Made by a program: the position numbers and the translations under genes. Below the pieces are notes generated by a model, which saw only the letters and a program-made list of their open reading frames with translations, ran no database searches and was not told the origin of the DNA. DNA of 6,180 nucleotides, taken from NCBI GenBank assembly GCA_029262715.1, contig JAJCYX010000345.1, positions 1-6,180 of the forward strand, given 5' to 3'. The stretch comes from Chloroflexota bacterium. Its GTDB lineage: Bacteria; Chloroflexota; Dehalococcoidia; Lucifugimonadales; Lucifugimonadaceae. Shown here piece by piece: positions 4,509-6,180 of the stretch; position 1 is the first letter of the stretch, and each line of letters begins with the position of its first letter.

Positions 4509-5570
4509 TTACATGCCTTCTGGTAGTGGGAGGTCTATTCCTGTGATTTGATTTAGGCGGGTTTGAAGCGATTTCATTGCGAACTCACCGGCCCACGGAT
4601 ACTGGTCACGCGGCGCAAGGTCGGGACGTACGGCAGGCGTTCGCTGTGCGGTGCCACGTGTGAAGGCCCGGAAGCTGCGCATCGCCTCGTAGTAGTCGAC
4701 CTTCTCAGTACTTAGAGGACTGATCTGGTTGTAGTTGTGAAGATATAGCCCGGCAATCTGATCGATCATCGGCCGTAATTCGGGCTCCAGCTGACCTGCA
4801 CCGGCCTTTATCAGGACGAGGGTAGTACCAACATCGAATTCAGGGTCTGCGAAAGCGGCGGCCGGCCAGTCAATAACGCCTGTCACTTCGCCGTCTTTGA
4901 CCATGATGTTGCCGGGATGAAAATCGCCGTGGCAGACGGCCGGTGACGCCCGCTCGGTCGGTCTGTTTACTATGAACCAGTCGTGTGCTGGGCGCAGCGC
5001 TTCGAACGTGTCGTCCTCGAAGTAACGGGCCATGTAGTTGAGACGTGAGTCGACGGAGAACCGTTCCTGCGGAAACCCGGCGCTGGCTACAGCTTCAATG
5101 ACCGGTGCGGATGGGATTTTGTGCAGTCGAGCGTGGACTTTCGCAAGCCAGTTGATGAGGCGCTCTATGCTCGCCTGGTCGAGTGCCACGTTCTCCATCA
5201 TCGAGGTGCCGCTGATGCGTTCCATGACGTTGAACGCCCGGTCGCCTATGCCGCGATCAAATTGGGCGACGACGCGTGGAACGGGATAGCCGAGATCGTT
5301 GAGCGAGTTCTGGAACGCTGTTTCTCGTCGGGATTGGCCCGCAGAGCCTGCCTGGTTGAACAGCCGCAGGACCAGTTGGCCGCTGAGGTTTTGGGGCGGC
5401 ACATTGAGGCTGAAGCCGTATGTGAGAGTTTCGAATCCGCCGGTTATGGGTTGTGGTGTCTCGGCGTATTCGAGATTGGCTCTACCGAATTGCTGACTTA
5501 GTGCGGCGAGTAGCTGTGCGGCGACTTCGGCGTCGTCAGGGACTCGGGTTTCAGAGGCAGGTTGGGTCAT
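4509..5570 (-). CDS. Aminoglycoside-phosphotransferase-fold kinase (APH family)
   Basis: The 353-residue protein has the APH/choline-kinase fold. The N-lobe has a glycine-rich turn ITGGFETLTYGFSL (42-55), the third-strand block LVLRLF (66-71) with Arg69 where most kinases have Lys, and the helix-C Glu83 (RRETAFQ). The C-lobe has the catalytic Brenner motif HGDFHPGN (214-221; Asp216 base, Asn221 metal ligand) and VIDWPAAAFADPEFD (232-246; metal-binding Asp234). All catalytic residues except the Lys are present. Family members use ATP or GTP to phosphorylate small hydroxyl compounds such as aminoglycosides, macrolides, choline or sugars; the substrate cannot be told from the sequence. It is cytosolic, with no signal peptide. 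ATG 5570 follows GGGA about 8 bases upstream, a weak site. It converges with the ABC-F gene and may be cotranscribed with the small ORF 42 bases upstream. It need not be a resistance gene. Confidence 0.9.
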   Translation of the reverse strand: MTQPASETRVPDDAEVAAQLLAALSQQFGRANLEYAETPQPITGGFETLTYGFSLNVPPQNLSGQLVLRLFNQAGSAGQSRRETAFQNSLNDLGYPVPRVVAQFDRGIGDRAFNVMERISGTSMMENVALDQASIERLINWLAKVHARLHKIPSAPVIEAVASAGFPQERFSVDSRLNYMARYFEDDTFEALRPAHDWFIVNRPTERASPAVCHGDFHPGNIMVKDGEVTGVIDWPAAAFADPEFDVGTTLVLIKAGAGQLEPELRPMIDQIAGLYLHNYNQISPLSTEKVDYYEAMRSFRAFTRGTAQRTPAVRPDLAPRDQYPWAGEFAMKSLQTRLNQITGIDLPLPEGM

Positions 5571-5612
5571 GGCAGTTGTCCCGGATTGGCAGGTGCGACG
5601 AGCTTTGCCAGA

Positions 5613-5762
5613 TCATCTTATAGCCGACTCCAGGGACGAGTTTCGAGTGCGAGGCCGCCTGCGGCGTTTTCCGATGCTTAGTCTATCTTGCACTAAAACC
5701 CGGACGATCACGGCAATTCCAACTATGGAAACTGTAATCCAGAGACTAGTGACGCCCCTCAT
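5613..5762 (-). CDS. Possible 49-residue single-pass membrane peptide
   Basis: On the minus strand ATG 5762-5760 opens a 49-codon frame ending at TGA 5615-5613. The N-terminal half, MRGVTSLWITVSIVGIAVIV followed by RVLVQD, has one hydrophobic span (about 6-24, with Arg21). The second half is very basic (GKRRRRPRTR, 31-40), which would keep it in the cytoplasm. There is no clear Shine-Dalgarno, but a promoter-like pair lies 20-50 bases upstream, and the kinase start follows 42 bases after the stop. The basic part is encoded by a copy of the GC-hairpin/TTTTC repeat (5651-5671), so the tail is repeat-derived. No homologue is recognised. It may be a real small protein extended into a repeat, or chance. 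Confidence 0.3.
   Translation of the reverse strand: MRGVTSLWITVSIVGIAVIVRVLVQDRLSIGKRRRRPRTRNSSLESAIR
5651..5671 (+). repeat. GC-hairpin/TTTTC module upstream of the kinase
   Basis: GCCGC (5654-5658) and GCGGC (5661-5665) with CT between, then GTTTTC (5666-5671), form the hairpin-B module in + orientation, preceded by GAGTGCGAG. As a terminator it would act on transcripts antisense to the kinase. Confidence 0.55.
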
Positions 5763-6103
5763 CACGAGCAGAGTTTAAGAAGATATAGGATTGCGTGCTT
5801 GCCCCTGTGAACTTAAACAGACTCGACCACCGGATATCTGTCACAGGTTTTGCACATTTAATGCACATATGATAAGTACTGAGCGTAATTGCGCACTATT
5901 TAGATCTTCCCAACGCTATTCTCAGAAGACCTCAGAAGGCCATGAGTACCCGATTTATTTCATCCACGATGTCATCGATTGTTAGATCGATAGTCGCCTT
6001 AGTCAAGGGGGTTCTGAAAATCCCCATGGTGGAATCTGTCGAGGAGCCCGCAAGCGAAGGACGCGCTGCAACGAGAACGGTAGCCTCAGTTGTAGGAGGA
6101 AAT
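5763..6103. other. AT-richer intergenic stretch with a direct repeat
   Basis: No convincing gene is seen between the minus-strand small ORF and the start at 6104. The composition is visibly more AT-rich than the rest of the window. TGCACAT occurs twice (5851-5857 and 5862-5868), separated by TTAA with an 11-base period, one helical turn, and the second copy overlaps a -10-like TATGAT (5868-5873). A 7-bp stem, GGGGGTT with AAATCCCC (6007-6025), lies in the possible 5' leader of the next gene. None of the palindromic repeat families seen elsewhere is present here. Confidence 0.4.
5782..5811 (-). promoter_or_regulatory. Candidate minus-strand promoter for the small ORF and kinase
   Basis: Read on the minus strand, TTCACA (5811-5806, five of six to -35) is separated by 18 bases from TATATC (5787-5782, four of six to -10). 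Transcription would begin near 5775, about a dozen bases before ATG 5762 and about 200 before the kinase start. Confidence 0.35.
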
Positions 6104-6180
6104 ATGAAAAACGAAGGGACCAGCGACGCAGTAGACGACCAATCTGTAGCTAGCGAAAACGATGTAAACAACTCAGTCGA
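6104..6180 (+). CDS. Start of an unidentified gene, truncated by the window
   Basis: ATG 6104 is preceded by TAGGAGGAAAT, the strongest Shine-Dalgarno on this side of the window (GGAGG 6095-6099). The frame stays open to the end, giving 25 residues, MKNEGTSDAVDDQSVASEND and beyond. The visible part is acidic and Ser/Asp/Asn-rich, typical of a disordered N-terminus, and is not recognisable as any family. The same frame is open back to a TAA at 5873-5875, with another ATG at 5942 that would add 54 residues including a hydrophobic stretch (SSIVRSIVALVKGVL). That start has only AAGG two bases upstream, so 6104 is preferred. The opposite strand is also open over this stretch, so the call is tentative. 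Confidence 0.45.
   Translation, partial: MKNEGTSDAVDDQSVASENDVNNSV

Noticed and set aside
5932..6171. Minus-strand frame ending in a helix-like segment DLTIDDIVDEINRVLMAF
   Set aside because: It is open to the window edge and superficially protein-like, but has no start or ribosome binding site in the window. The + strand has a clear GGAGG before ATG 6104. It is kept only as an alternative.

Overview
The window is moderately GC-rich bacterial chromosome with ordinary bacterial genes separated by long, repeat-filled intergenic regions. No rRNA, tRNA, CRISPR array, transposase or phage gene is visible. The density and type of short palindromic intergenic repeats, plus the general look of the proteins, resemble uncultured marine or groundwater lineages such as Chloroflexota (SAR202/Dehalococcoidia-like). 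That placement is an impression, not something the sequence proves.

Layout. At the left edge (1-129, +) lies the C-terminal end of a YciI/YCII-domain protein, followed by a strong hairpin terminator. Next comes a 331-residue protein of the D-2-hydroxyacid dehydrogenase family (329-1324, +). It keeps the NAD-binding Rossmann motif but has lost the catalytic Arg and His and has no clear catalytic Glu. The 910 bases after it hold at least six palindromic repeats of several families. They also hold a possible 20-codon leader ORF with an excellent Shine-Dalgarno and an overlapping hairpin (1857-1927). Just before the next gene is a nested stem structure that pairs with that gene's own ribosome binding site (2166-2230). 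The central gene (2235-3857, +) is a two-NBD ABC-F ATPase, a soluble ribosome-associated protein of the Uup/EttA/antibiotic-resistance superfamily.

The convergent gap 3858-4508 carries terminator-like hairpins for both strands and a three-copy tandem array of a 105-106 bp composite repeat. On the minus strand, 4509-5570 encodes an aminoglycoside-phosphotransferase-fold small-molecule kinase. Upstream of it is a possible 49-residue single-pass membrane peptide (5613-5762, -) with a candidate promoter. The right end is visibly more AT-rich. It has a direct-repeat motif and the start of an uncharacterised + strand gene (best start 6104) that runs off the window.

How the parts relate. The genes do not form one obvious pathway. 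The most suggestive association is regulatory: an ABC-F gene preceded by short leader ORFs and by RNA structures that can hide its ribosome binding site, the arrangement known from translation- and antibiotic-responsive attenuators. The other notable feature is a modular intergenic repeat (a CTCCCTCCC hairpin joined to a GC-hairpin plus T-run). It recurs at five loci in both orientations, with paired base changes that preserve the stem.
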